DNA of 64,000 nt from assembly GCF_050003625.1 (NCBI RefSeq), contig NC_134401.1, positions 89,444,852-89,508,851 on the forward strand, given 5' to 3'. The notes under the pieces are model-generated. The model was not told where the DNA came from. It did no database searches and worked only from the letters and a program-made list of their open reading frames with translations. The position numbers and the translations under genes were made by a program. Below are positions 45,635-56,104 of the stretch, piece by piece. Origin of the DNA: Haematobia irritans. Lineage: Eukaryota > Arthropoda > Insecta > Diptera > Muscidae. How positions within the stretch are numbered: the stretch's first letter is position 1; each line of letters opens with the position of its first letter.

Positions 45635-46941
45635 TGCATGAAAGCCTATGTGGAATTTGAAATATCAGAGGGAGCCTATGAGATCTCATGTCCTGACGCT
45701 CAATGTCCGGAACAGGGTGCTATGACATTGCCGGAAATAGCAATGTTAACAACAACCAATCTAATGAAAAAACATCATAGATATCGTTTAAATCGAGGTA
45801 AGGATCCCATTTATTGCGATTGAATTATTTTCCAACTGATTGCATTTGATGCCAACATCAAAACTCATGAAATTTCTCTCTTTGGTATTTTTCTCCATTG
45901 TCATATTTTTCTGGTCAATAGAAATCGAATTGGATAAAACACGTACCTGGTGTCCTCGTGCTGGTTGTGAAACTGTCTGTTTAATAGGTTCAACAATATC
46001 CTCCGCCCCAGCGGATGTGGCTCCCTCCACTTCATCGTCCGCAGCTGCTGCCTCAACAAATGCATCGACACTGAGTCCCAGTAGTATTGGGGGCGTAGGT
46101 GATGTTGCTACCAGTTCCAATACGCCAATGTTGTGTGCGGTTCAGTGTCCTTCGTGTAAGGATGAATTTTGTTCAGCATGTAAGAAAACGGTAAGTAAAT
46201 AAAGGATTAAATCAACATTGGGGCAGAATGGATGTTGGGCCCTTAAATAAATACGAAATTTTGTTTGGGTCATTTATTATTTTGTCTTTGTTTGTTGTCT
46301 AGTGGCATCCGAATATTACATGTGAGGAGCATAGTCGTCGTTTGGCCGCAGATGGCCAGGATGATATTGGTATACCATTCGATAATGACCTCATTAAGTG
46401 TTGTCCCATGTGTGCTGTACCGATTGAGAAGGATGAAGGTTGTGCCCAAATGATGTGCAAACGTTGCAAACATGTCTTTTGTTGGTATTGTCTGGCTAGT
46501 TTGGATGTAAGTGGTGATAAGATTAATGTTTTAATTTGGTAGATATGCACATTTTCACAATTGACTTTTTATTATTTTTCCCTCATAAAGGATGACTTTC
46601 TCCTACGCCATTATGATAAGGGACCGTGTAAGAATAAACTTGGACATTCCCGTGCCTCGGTGGTATGGCATCGAGCTCAAGTGATAGGCATTTTCGCCGG
46701 TTTTGGTATATTGCTATTGGTTGCTTCACCATTACTTTTGCTGGCAGCACCCTGTATTATTTGCTGCAAATGTCGTAGTTGCAGTGGCTCCAAAATCGAT
46801 GAAGGAGATGTTGATATGGATGAAGCTACAGCATTACAAAGGTAAGTAATCACATGTGTTTCAAAAAATATTTTGGTCATGTGTGTACTAAATACCTTGT
46901 AACATTATAGAGATATTGAGACAAAGCTAATCAACAAATAA
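45635..46941 (+). CDS. RNF144: RNF144-type RBR E3 ubiquitin ligase, 3' exons
   Basis: Five exons, 45635-45797, 45922-46190, 46303-46506, 46591-46841 and 46911-46941, give 305 residues and a stop; all introns are GT..AG. It is the ortholog of human RNF144A/B and, I believe, fly CG33144. RBR ligases take ubiquitin from an E2 onto a RING2 cysteine and pass it to a substrate. The exons start after RING1 ([16 protein letters not shown]), then the IBR ([12 protein letters not shown] ... [18 protein letters not shown]), RING2 (CCPMC ... [20 protein letters not shown]) with the likely catalytic Cys codon at 46441-46443, [18 protein letters not shown], and one membrane segment ([20 protein letters not shown], from 46681). 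A Ser/Ala/Thr-rich stretch of about 40 residues splits the IBR. The RING1 exon and start are not in view. Confidence 0.9.
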
Positions 46942-47345
46942 AAGTAACGGAAAAATTCATGCATTCAAGTCTCCCTACAATGACTTTTTGCAGAATAACG
47001 GAACATCCAGTTTCGATAATGGTTGGCAAATAAAGTTACTGTTTGCACTTTAATCGGTGTTTTCGTCAAAAATAACAATTAAAAAAAGATGTATACATAT
47101 ATAAATAGCAAAATTAAACCAATTTCGATGGACACTAACAATTAATTAACCTGCAAAACCGATATATGAAATATCAGAAATCATTGAATGACATCGCTCG
47201 TCGGTTGTAACTTATGTGCAATCCGGTCGACAGTGCTCGTGTCAAACATATCCCAGATATTGGCCAAACTAATACTAATAAGTTAAGTTCGAGGACATAA
47301 TCGATACTGCATTATGTTAATGGGATCGATAACACATTAATTGAT
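46942..47345 (+). other. RNF144 3' UTR region
   Basis: AATAAA overlaps the stop (46937-46942), and a better placed AATAAA lies at 47029-47034. From about 47195 the text is a dispersed repeat found inverted at 57115-57262. Confidence 0.5.
47195..47340 (+). repeat. Dispersed unique-looking segment, copy 1
   Basis: GACAGTGCTCGTGTCAAACA, TATCCCAGATATTGGCCA, CATAATCGATACTGCA and GGGATCGATAACACATT follow in the same order as the reverse complement of 57115-57262. Class unknown. Confidence 0.55.
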
Positions 47346-47886
47346 ATTTTAGTTAGAGGTGTGCACGTGAGTAATATTTCATTCACGTTCACGCACACTC
47401 ACGACCGAAAAATCTTACTCACGCACGGTATTGTTTTGTAGGACTCACGCACACTCACGAAAAGAAAATTTGTACTCACGCACGAAATGTAGTGATTCAC
47501 GAAAAATACCGTGACTCACGAATAATTTTATGACTAATTTACCTTCGGGACGTGCATGAAAACATGAGCATGATTAAAATCGAGAGCGTTTTTAAACTCT
47601 TAACATCCCAGGTGTAACTAAAATTGTAAATGAATTCATCTCGTAAGCGTTTTATGTCCGTGGGCGTGATTTTTTTCGTGAGCGTGTTTTTCCGAAATTC
47701 GTAACTCACGCACACTCACGAAGAAATTATTTTCGTGACTCACGCTCACGCACGACTTTTTCGTTTGTTAATCACGCACACTCATGCCGCTGCTATCAGC
47801 GTGACTCACGCGTGAGTCACGAAATTTCTCGTGATTCACGACAATTTCGTGTAATCTGCACACCTCTAATTTTAGTTACCTCCGAC
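47346..47886. mobile_element. hAT-type MITE filled with CACTCACG repeats, copy 2
   Basis: Element 47354-47878 with an exact 8-bp duplication ATTTTAGT on both sides (47346-47353, 47879-47886). Ends TAGAGGTGTGCACGTGA and TGCACACCTCTA. Same repeat-rich interior as copy 1. It lies about 400 bp downstream of the RNF144 stop. Confidence 0.9.
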
Positions 47887-48622
47887 AGATCTTAGCGACA
47901 CTGTAAGACTCTTTACAAACACAGACATTCCGTCCACATAAACTTTCAGGTTCAGAATAACTGGGCCAGAACCGAACCCAATAAGATTCCGAAATAAGGC
48001 GCTCGCCAAAATTGGGAAGAAAGAAAAGACTCCACCTAGAGCTATTTAGCCCAAACTGCCCAGGGGCAGAGGACATTGATAAACATGTTGAGACACTAAC
48101 GGCGGCAATAGTAAGGGCCTTTGAAGAGAGTTGTCCACTCCGAGAAAGGAAATCTGTCCACGAAAACTCCTGGATGTTAGGGAAGAACCGGACCCAATAT
48201 TCGGAAGAAAGATAAGAATCCACCTGGAGCGATTTAGCCCAAACTGCCCAGGGACAGAGGACGTTGACAAAATTGTTGAAGTGGGTTAGACACTCTGAAA
48301 GGAAATCTGTCCACGAAAACCCCTGGATGTCTGGGGAGATTCGCAACATTGGGAAAGAGGTCCGAAGACTTTACAATAGGAACCGTCGTAAAAACGGACG
48401 AGGTATATTGGAATGCTTATCACAACAGGTTCAAAGAATGCAATAGAATTACAAGGACAGCGAAAGGCAATTACTGGAAATTTGTCTGCGACCAATTAGA
48501 CAGCTTTACCAAAACTTCGAGAAAGAAGAAATTCTTTTTAAAAACCCAATGGTTGATGATATGGGGGATGGAATGTAATCAATTGAGGATAGGATAAGAC
48601 TCTTCATAAATACTCAACATAT

Positions 48623-48922
48623 TAAGGGAGCATACCAGCCTTGCATACACAAGGTCGTGGGTTCAATTCCTGCTTCGACCGAACACCAAAAAGTTTTTCA
48701 GCAGTGGGTTATCCCAACTCAGTAATGCTGGTCACATTTTGTGGAACACCGTTCGGACTCGGCTATAAAAAGGAGGTCCGTTGTCATTAAGCTTAACATG
48801 GAATCGGGCAGCACTCAGTGATAAGAGAGAAGTTCACCAATGTGATATCACAATGGACTGCATAGTCTAAGTGAGCCTGATACATCGGAATGCCACCTAA
48901 ACTTAACCTAACCTAAGGGAGC
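48623..48922 (+). mobile_element. tRNA-derived SINE, 5'-truncated copy
   Basis: Element 48632-48913 with 9-bp duplication TAAGGGAGC at 48623-48631 and 48914-48922. It keeps the B box (GGGTTCAATTCC, 48659), TCGGCTATAAAAAGGAGG, GGCAGCACTCAGTGATAAGA and the LINE-like tail ATCACAATGGACTGCATAGT to CCTAACC. The A-box region is missing, and an internal stretch around the TTTCTGAGGG phrase is deleted. Confidence 0.85.
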
Positions 48923-49198
48923 TTTCAACAACATTAGCACCGACACTCTTATCAAATCCTTAGACCAGTTTCGGGTGACCCAATGTTAAACCATAGAACC
49001 CTAAACCCGGCTTGTGTGGCGACTCATATGAAACAAGAGTTCTTTTTATTGTATTTTATTTTTAAATTGTATTCAAGAAAAAAAATTTACATGAAAATTG
49101 ACTGTAACGGCCAATGTAGCGCGGGGAACTCCACACGAATGTATACTATCGCCACTACAGTGGGAAACAACTATACATTGCCTACTAAGGGTTTTAGC

Positions 49199-49425
49199 TA
49201 AAGGTGAGTATTAAGTTCGAGTTTAGCCGCTAAAATCGCCATTTTTCCACGAGTACTTTTCTCAAATAATCCACTAAAAAGAATATAAACTTTGGGAAAT
49301 GTTACTTTGGGATATTCCCCATCAAGTTTTAATAAAATTTTCATCAAAGAGGTACAATTTCATACTGTATTTACTGATTTAATTTCGGTTTTAGCGGCTA
49401 AACACGAACTTAATACTCACCTTAA
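49199..49425. mobile_element. Harbinger-type MITE in the decayed LINE
   Basis: Element 49202-49422 with TAA on both sides (49199-49201, 49423-49425). Ends AGGTGAGTATTAAGTTCGAG and its inverse; same family as the outer MITE at 42891. Confidence 0.8.
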
Positions 49426-49917
49426 GGAGGTGATGAACCCGCAGACGATGCTAAAATACTTCAGCAAGGAAAGGATCCTAACACATTCTGCGGGAGGGTA
49501 GAAGAGTCCTAAGGATGGCATATGACTGGGAAAAGCCCTAGGGCCGGAATGTCAACCAGTAGAAGACAGAATTATGCCTATTCACTAGAAGGACTAAAAT
49601 TGTCCAATAAATCGAACCGAGTATTTTGGGCAAGACGATACCAGGGTCTGATAAAATAAAGTACTTAGGAGTAAACAACGACAGGAAACTGAATTGGAAG
49701 AGCCACATTAAAGCGAGGAAGAGCTCTACATAGGGCCCGAATCACTGGATATATGTGAGCCTAATAAGTCCAATCCTGACGTATGCGTCGATTGTCTGGT
49801 GGACATCAATTGAGAAGAAGTGCAACATAGAAATTTTGCAACGGGTCCAACGGACATATTGTGTTAGTGAGGGCCGCAACAATCCATGAGGTGGCCATAG
49901 ATCCTGAGAGAATGGAA

Positions 49918-50281
49918 CCCCAGAACACACCGTGGTGCAATGGTTAGCATGCCCGCCTTGCATACACAAGGTTGTGGGTTAGATTCCTGCTTCGACCGAA
50001 CACCAAAAAGTTTTTCAGCGGTGGATATCCCAACTCAGAAATGCTGTGACATTTCTGAGGGTTTCAAAACTTCTCTAAGTGGTTTCACTGCAATGTGGAA
50101 CGCCGTTCGGACTCGGCTATAAAAAGGAGGTCCCTTGTCATTGAGCTTAACATGGAATCGGGCAGCACTCAGTGATAAGAGAGAAGTTCACCAATGTGGT
50201 ATCACAATGGACTGAATAGTCTAAGTGAGCCTGATACATCGGGCTGCCACCTAACCTAACCTAACCTAACCCCAGAACACA
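49918..50281 (+). mobile_element. tRNA-derived SINE, complete copy
   Basis: Element 49930-50269 (340 bp) with a perfect 12-bp duplication CCCCAGAACACA at 49918-49929 and 50270-50281. The 5' head is tRNA-like: A-box-like TGGTTAGCATGCC (49941), anticodon-stem pair CCTTG/CAAGG, and B box GGGTTAGATTCC (49977), which is GGGTTCGATTCC in the sister copies. The body has TTCGACCGAACACCAAAAAG and GGCTATAAAAAGGAGGTCCC. The last ~70 bp (AATGTGGTATCACAATGGAC to CTAACCTAACC) match the end of the LINE at 3247. It should be transcribed by RNA polymerase III and copied by that LINE's enzyme. Confidence 0.92.
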
Positions 50282-51040
50282 TACCAGAGTAAAATCACTG
50301 CTACACCAATAGATCGAAAGGACGGCACTTGGTGTGGGGGACCCAGACACCGAGATCTTATTCCGATTGCCGGACCACAGCACAATCCTACAGGCAGAAG
50401 TGTGTGCCATAATAGAACGTGTTAATTAGCTACGAGGCCACAAAACGTGAACATTTTCACAGATTGCCGAAGGACAATAATAGACATTATGGTTCGGGTC
50501 CCGGGAAGTCCGAAATAAGAGAAAATGAACTGGCAATAAGAAATAGGACACATATGAAAGTCAACTTAGAAAACACAAGCTATTAAATTCTATGCTAACC
50601 AAGTTGAATGAATGGCCACGGGAAATACGTAAAGAGATGTGGACCCATGCAACAGTCGGACGGACCTTGAAAATACTATGGGTTGACCCAGACAAGAGAA
50701 AGTCTAAAGAACTACCCAAGGAGAGTAGGACGAAAGTCAGGAGGACCGTGACAATATTGACCAAGCACCTAGAATTGAGAACATGATGGATGATGAGACC
50801 TTGGAACACTACCTTTGTCACTAGGCAATGAGTCCCTTTACTAGGCAATGAGTTAACCATATCGGTGAAGAGGTGATGCGGCACCTGGCCCAGCTTGAAA
50901 TTGGAATTCATTAAGGACACAGAGTTCCTGAAATAAAAGAAGAGTACGATTGAAAAAAGAAGCTAGAGCGCATACTGGCTTATGTATGTCAGCCAACATG
51001 AGATAGGGAAACCTGGGTACTCTTTTCAACCTAACCTAGA

Positions 51041-52501
51041 CAAAAACCTATTTTTGTTTCTTAAAAATCTCTTAGGTAACATTTTAAAATCTAAAAATGT
51101 TACAAATTGTTACAAAAGTTACAAAATATATTAACAGCGGACATTGATTGTTTTTTCCTGTTATATTTTTCACGAGTGTGACTTGAATTTTAATTAATTG
51201 GTTTAAGCTTACTTATTTGCATTTAGAAAGATAAATGATCAATTTATAAATAATTGTAATAATTCAATTCTTTTTGTCTCGTTCCAGCCTCAACTAAAAT
51301 TTACGACTGCAATTATAATTTTTATGTTTTATAGTATTAGAGAATAATTTTTAAGTTTATCTTAACTTTGAGAATTAAACTCTTATTTTCCAAACAGAAA
51401 AAAATAAAACAAAATGTAAACAATACCCCCAAAAAGAGACAAAAACATATAAACAGAACAATACAATTGGTTTTTATGTTATAAATATAGCTAAACTAAC
51501 GAAATATAAAACAAATCAAATCCAATAAAATGGAACAAAAACAATATATAATACTTACCAATACTTAAGAAAATTTAGATATTAATCATATTACAATGTT
51601 ACAATGCTGTATAGCCCTGAATGAATGTATGTATGTATATGTATGTGATGAATATCACTCATATACACGCCAACAATATATGCTCTTTTTTTTAGAATAG
51701 TAACAATATTCAAGTTGTTAAACAAAAAAAAACGAGGAAACTTTACTTAAATAAAATCACTAACATAATCATGTAAATTCATTTAAATAATTATTATTGC
51801 CTTTTTTCTTGTTTACTTTTACTTAGTTTCCAATCATATATTATTAATTAATTATTTAAATTATCGTATATAAGTGCACGTATAATGTTAACTAAAAAAT
51901 TGTGATATTTACAGTGATTCGGTTTTGAATAATGGAAATTATTTAAATCGATAGCTTTACACAAATTAAAACATTAAAAATACAAAAAAAAAACTAAAAA
52001 ATACAGAACAGCAGAAGAAAAAATTGTTTTATTATTATTATTATTGCTTTTTGACTTGTGAAATTGTATGAATTATATTGTAATTAACGAAAAATCCCCA
52101 TTTTATTAATACTATTATCTATTAGTAATATATCATGTACCTACCAGCATACATACAAAGATATGTATGTATTAATGCAAATTGTAATTACATAAATATA
52201 CTATTTAATATATATAGTCACCCCACCCCCTTCCCATAAATAGTTATTAAAAAACATTTTGTTGAGTTTAATTAGTCCTAAAAGTTGTAAAATATATGCA
52301 TTCAAATTCAAAGCTTTCTTTTTACATATTAATAACTAGTTGCATAAACGCTAATAAGAAATGTATTAAAAAATATATATATAATAAACAAATAAAAGCA
52401 AAACTATTGAATCCTTCGTTATTTCTTTCACTATTAGTCCAGTGTTGATATTACTAGCGCTGTTGTTGACACTATTGGCAATATATGTATATATAGTTTT
52501 T
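51041..52501. other. Gene-free AT-rich stretch
   Basis: No gene is seen. TATGTATG and TTATTA microsatellites occur (51625-51650, 52027-52044). It has the look of a long 3' UTR or intergenic DNA, but nothing shows which. Confidence 0.4.
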
Positions 52502-52778
52502 CACACAAAAAAAATTCTGATTTAATAGCGAAATTAATTGATCCAATTAATTTTTTAATTGAAATGTCTTCAATCACAGAAATGATAGTATCAATTAAAA
52601 AATCAATTGATCAAATTAAAAAAATAGTGTTAATTTTTGTGATTGATATTTGTTTCAATTAAAAAATTTGTATGACCAATAAAATTTTTAATTGAATATT
52701 TCTTTTTTTGTTTTTTTTTTTTTTTGTTGAAACTCAATTAAGACTTAAACTGGAAACATTTTCGTGATTTTTTCTGTG
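52502..52778. mobile_element. CACACAAAA MITE
   Basis: Starts CACACAAAAAAAATTCTGAT and ends GATTTTTTCTGTG followed by TA. Contains ATTGAAATGTCTTCAATCAC. Same family as 38244, 39387 and 62757. Confidence 0.65.
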
Positions 52779-52927
52779 TATTTAACATTTTTACCCTTTA
52801 TTCTTGATGAGGGAGAAATTCTAAGACGATCTTACGATATCCGTCTGTCTGATGTAATCAGCCTGCAATAGTTTTTAAATTTGTCACAAATTCGTTTCTC
52901 CAGATTTTTATGTAGTTTCTTCGATTT

Positions 52928-53149
52928 ACCTGAGTACTATGTTCGGGGTTTTCACCAAAACACTAAACTAAAAGTACAAAAATATGTATGAAGACGATTA
53001 TATTTTGATCAAGTCTTACCAAATAATGGAAGGAAAAGATCCAAGGAATTGATTGCAAATAATTTTATATTTCTATATTAATTAATTTAAAAAAGTAACC
53101 GTGAAAACAAGCTGGTTTTCAGCTTGAAAACTGAACATAGTACTCAGCT
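52928..53149. mobile_element. Harbinger-type MITE, inner-type family
   Basis: Ends CTGAGTACTATGTTCGGGGT and CTGAACATAGTACTCAG, inverted. Same family as 43111-43344. Confidence 0.6.
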
Positions 53150-53483
53150 TATTTGGAAATCTGGAGGTATTTTAGGTCCACAAATAAATGTGCCCCATAT
53201 CGTGTGTATCGGTATGGCTTCCATATAAACCTGTCACCCGACTTGACTTCTTGAGTTTCTTGATACCTCAATTTGTATGCGATTTGTCAGAAATTAAAAA
53301 TCTATACGTATATCAAATCCACAAATTGATATTACGAATGCCAATAAAAGGGAGTTTTTGGAAATAATTCCCCCAAAAAATTCAAAGAAGTTGCAGCCAA
53401 AATTTATAATTTCTCTGTAATTTTAGGTCAAAAATTACAAATAAAAAGCAAAGAATAAAAGAGTCGTAGTATGTACCATGATG

Positions 53484-53827
53484 GGTTAGGTTGGGTTAGG
53501 TTACGTGGCAGCCCTATTTATCAGGCTCACTCAGACTATTCAGTCCATTGTGATACCACATTGGTGAACTTCTCTCTTATCACTAAGTGCTGCCCGGTTC
53601 CATGTTAAGCTTAATGACAAGGGACCTCCTTTTTATAGCCGAGTCCGAACGGCGTTCCACATTGCAGTGAAACCACTTAGAGAAGCTTTGAAACCCTCAG
53701 AAATGTCACCAGCATTACTGAGGTCGGATAATCCACCGCTGAAAAACTTTTTGGTGTTCGGTCGTAGCAGGAATCGAACCCACGACCTTGTGTATGCAAG
53801 GCGGGCATGCTTAATATTGCACCACGG
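53484..53827 (-). mobile_element. tRNA-derived SINE, complete minus-strand copy
   Basis: Reverse complement of the 49930 element from tail (GGTTAGGTTGGGTTAGG) to head (TTGCACCACGG). The B box is clean: GGAATCGAACCCACGACC on this strand. A tentative duplication CATGATGG/CAGGATGG flanks it with one mismatch. Confidence 0.88.
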
Positions 53828-54823
53828 TGGATCCCAGGATGGAATGCATTCATATACCGAATCCTCATGTCATGGTCACAGAACAGTCATATTTTTAAAA
53901 ATGCTTTCATTTTTAGAAAATAAAGGCTTTTTCATTTCAACTATAGTACTCCTTCCTGTTATAACATAGGTGCTTGTTTCTTGAAGGAACAATAACGCGG
54001 ACAAGCGTCGCGCAACACATCCTATTACGCTAGGAATTCCATACGTGGCGTAGAAAGCTAATGCAATTTTCTTTTTTTCCTTTTTCGCTTTCATGAGATA
54101 TTTATTTATTTATTTATTTATTTATTTATTTCAACATATATGTAACAAAGTCTATGAGACCCTAAAAGCGTTACAAGATATATCCACTTTGGGCATAGGT
54201 GTTCTTCAAATATGTTTAAAACTTTGCTCAGGCTACACTGGGCCATAAATACGTCTCGATCTTTTCCTACGCCTAATTTGGTAGCTATCTTAATGTACAA
54301 ATATGTTGTTACAAAGTTTCAGGCAACTCAAGTGGGTCAATGGCATTGCGTAGTCTTCTCTCCTTTAGACATAGTCACGTTGATGCGCCTCTTCTTCAGC
54401 TACTATCATAAACAATTCACATGCTCTTTGCCTGAAATTGAAAATCTAGATCTATTTTAGGTCCACAAATAGGTGAGCCAAACATGGTGGGGATCGGTCC
54501 ATGATTTGGCATAGCCTCCATAATGACATATCTCCTAATGTGACTTCTTGGGCTCCTAGACACCGCACTTATTCTCCGATTGCCAGAAAATGTAAATCTA
54601 GAGGAATCCTAATTCACAAACAGATGAGCCGATCGACTTATTTTTATACAATTTGCTCGAAATCGGAAATCTATAGGTATTTTGCATCCACAAATAGGCG
54701 TGTCGAATGAATGTGTTGATATAACCATTTTCCGCACACAATTTTTATCAGATTTGCCTTAGTGTGGAAATCTAAGGTATTCTATGTCCATAAAGAGATA
54801 CACGCTCTTTCTACACTTGCTTA
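53828..54823. other. Mixed repeats, no gene
   Basis: (ATTT)n microsatellite at 54099-54131, followed by a block (54134-54310) whose minus frame reads KVLNIFEEHLCPKW; I do not recognise it. From 54440 it is DINE array text. Confidence 0.4.
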
Positions 54824-55304
54824 GACTCATAGAAAACAGTCTGCTAAAAACAGCAGTCGATGTCTGCTGTTATATTTTGGTACTCCAGGGCCTAATGAAC
54901 AATAATTTATACAATTTTTAGTTTATAAATTTTTCCCCAAAGCCTATTTAAGAACCAAGAGTAGTTTTTGGTATATTTTTGCACTGTAATATACTTACAA
55001 GCTCCTAAATACGATCTGCAAACATTTTGTTTGCTGTTATGCCTTAATACGATAAATATTCAGATTTTTGGTCAAATACTATAGATATGCATAAAATATT
55101 GTGTTAATTACGTTAGGATAGCTCCTAAGTTAACATTTTTATTTGTTTTAGCCAAAATAAAACATGTTTTGGTGTAATCGAGATTAAAAATAGCAGGAAA
55201 TGTTTGCTATTTCAGCAAACAATGACAGCTGTCCTTTTTTCAGCAGACTTTCTGCTGTTTTCGCAGACTTTTCTGCTGTCCCTACTAACAAATTTCTTTG
55301 GGTG
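54824..55304 (+). mobile_element. MITE of the CAGCAAAC family, copy 2
   Basis: Same order of sequence as 15313-15796, same strand, ends GACTCATAGAAAA and TTTCTTTGGGTG, with TA at 54822-54823 and 55305-55306. Confidence 0.7.
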
Positions 55305-55844
55305 TATCAAATACTTATCCGAAAAAAGGCACAATAACAGTATATACAGCAGTAAGCATGATTACGACAGACGGCCAGACGGACGTGGTTAAATAGTCTA
55401 AGAATTCTTCCCTGATTAAGAATATATATACTTTATATAGTCGGAAATCGATATTTCGATGTATTACAAACGGAATGACAAACTTATTATACCCCCGTTA
55501 CCATTCTATGGTGGTGGATATAAAAATTTAAGTACTTGAGAAAGAGTACAAACAAAGCGAAAGCTTATATAACACAGAGCAACACAAACAATCCCAACAA
55601 AAAATCACGTATCCCAGCCGAAAGTACTCGATGAGAGGAGAAAAGTAATTTCTGGATTTTGCTAGATACGTTGCCGTTCGTCTTTTATGAGCCTCTAATT
55701 CGCCAAATTCGATTTTGAGCACTTTTTGCAATTTTCGTATGGCCATATCTCGAAAAAAAACTGTGAATTTATTTTTGGGGTATTCAACAAAGTCGTAGCT
55801 CTTGACTCGGCCAACAAATGCTGAATATATTAGGTCGGAAAGTT

Positions 55845-56091
55845 TTAATCTTCATGCTCAAACTTGTACCTGCTCCTTGGCATGACGGCGTTCATCACGC
55901 TCTTCTGCTAGTGACGCGGTTTATATTGGGAACTTGGATCTTACCTGAGTAATTATGGAATGTAGCGAGATGCTGTCCCGGAACACCCTCTGCGCAAACT
56001 GAGGGTCGTGTAGTTTGACGAACCACAGCTGCTGTCGTTGGCACAGCATCCTGTCAGTATAACAATACTCCCGCAGAGACACTGCCAGCAT
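55845..56091 (-). CDS. Possible last exons of an unidentified gene
   Basis: A GC-rich island in AT-rich DNA. On the minus strand 56091-55945 is open for 49 codons (LREYCYTDRMLCQRQQLWF, then FAQRVFRDSISLHSIITQ) and ends in CAG followed by GTAAGA. After a 40-nt gap ending CACTAGCAG, 55904-55845 continues in phase for 19 codons and a stop (PRSRYKFEHED). The sequence looks like ordinary protein, not repeat shadow, and is seen once in the window. A 40-nt intron is short for a fly. Upstream exons were not found. It might also be a captured gene fragment inside a transposon. Function unknown. Confidence 0.35.
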
Positions 56092-56104
56092 TTCAAAGTT
56101 AATG

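Larger units (their letters stand above)
47965..51040 (+). pseudogene. Decayed LINE ORF2 carrying SINEs and a MITE
   Basis: Broken plus-strand frames read as a LINE polyprotein in order. There is a region with TLTAAIVRAFEESCPLRERK (48087), KEVRRLYNRNRRK (48355), a reverse transcriptase end with KYLGVNNDRKLNWKSHI (about 49660), an RNase H start (NIFTD, about 50450) and a C-terminal region (50590-50790). It ends in CAACCTAACCTAG (51029-51041), a tail like that of the intact LINE. About 210 bp (47971-48180) is tandemly repeated from 48183. Insertions: SINEs at 48632 and 49930, MITE at 49202. Many stops and frameshifts; it is dead. Confidence 0.7.
52789..55530. mobile_element. Composite DINE-like element with several insertions
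   Basis: Subfamily of D9. One end has CCCTTTATTCTTGATGAGGG and GATATCCGTCTGTCTGATG (52840-52858). The other has ACGGCCAGACGGACG (55372), AATATATATACTTTATATAG, and ACCCCCGTTACCATT..GGTGGATATAAAA (55490-55528). Between them lie array scraps (53160-53330, 54440-54810) and insertions: Harbinger MITE 52928, SINE 53484, an (ATTT)n tract, and MITE 54824. Whether one or two DINEs are involved is unclear. Confidence 0.45.

Noticed and set aside
48834..48910. Extra solitary LINE end at 48.8 kb
   Set aside because: It is the tail of the SINE copy 48632-48913, as the 9-bp duplication shows.
49930..50000. Stand-alone tRNA gene
   Set aside because: The tRNA-like head is repeated in three SINE copies, has weak stems, and is followed by a SINE body and LINE tail with a target-site duplication.
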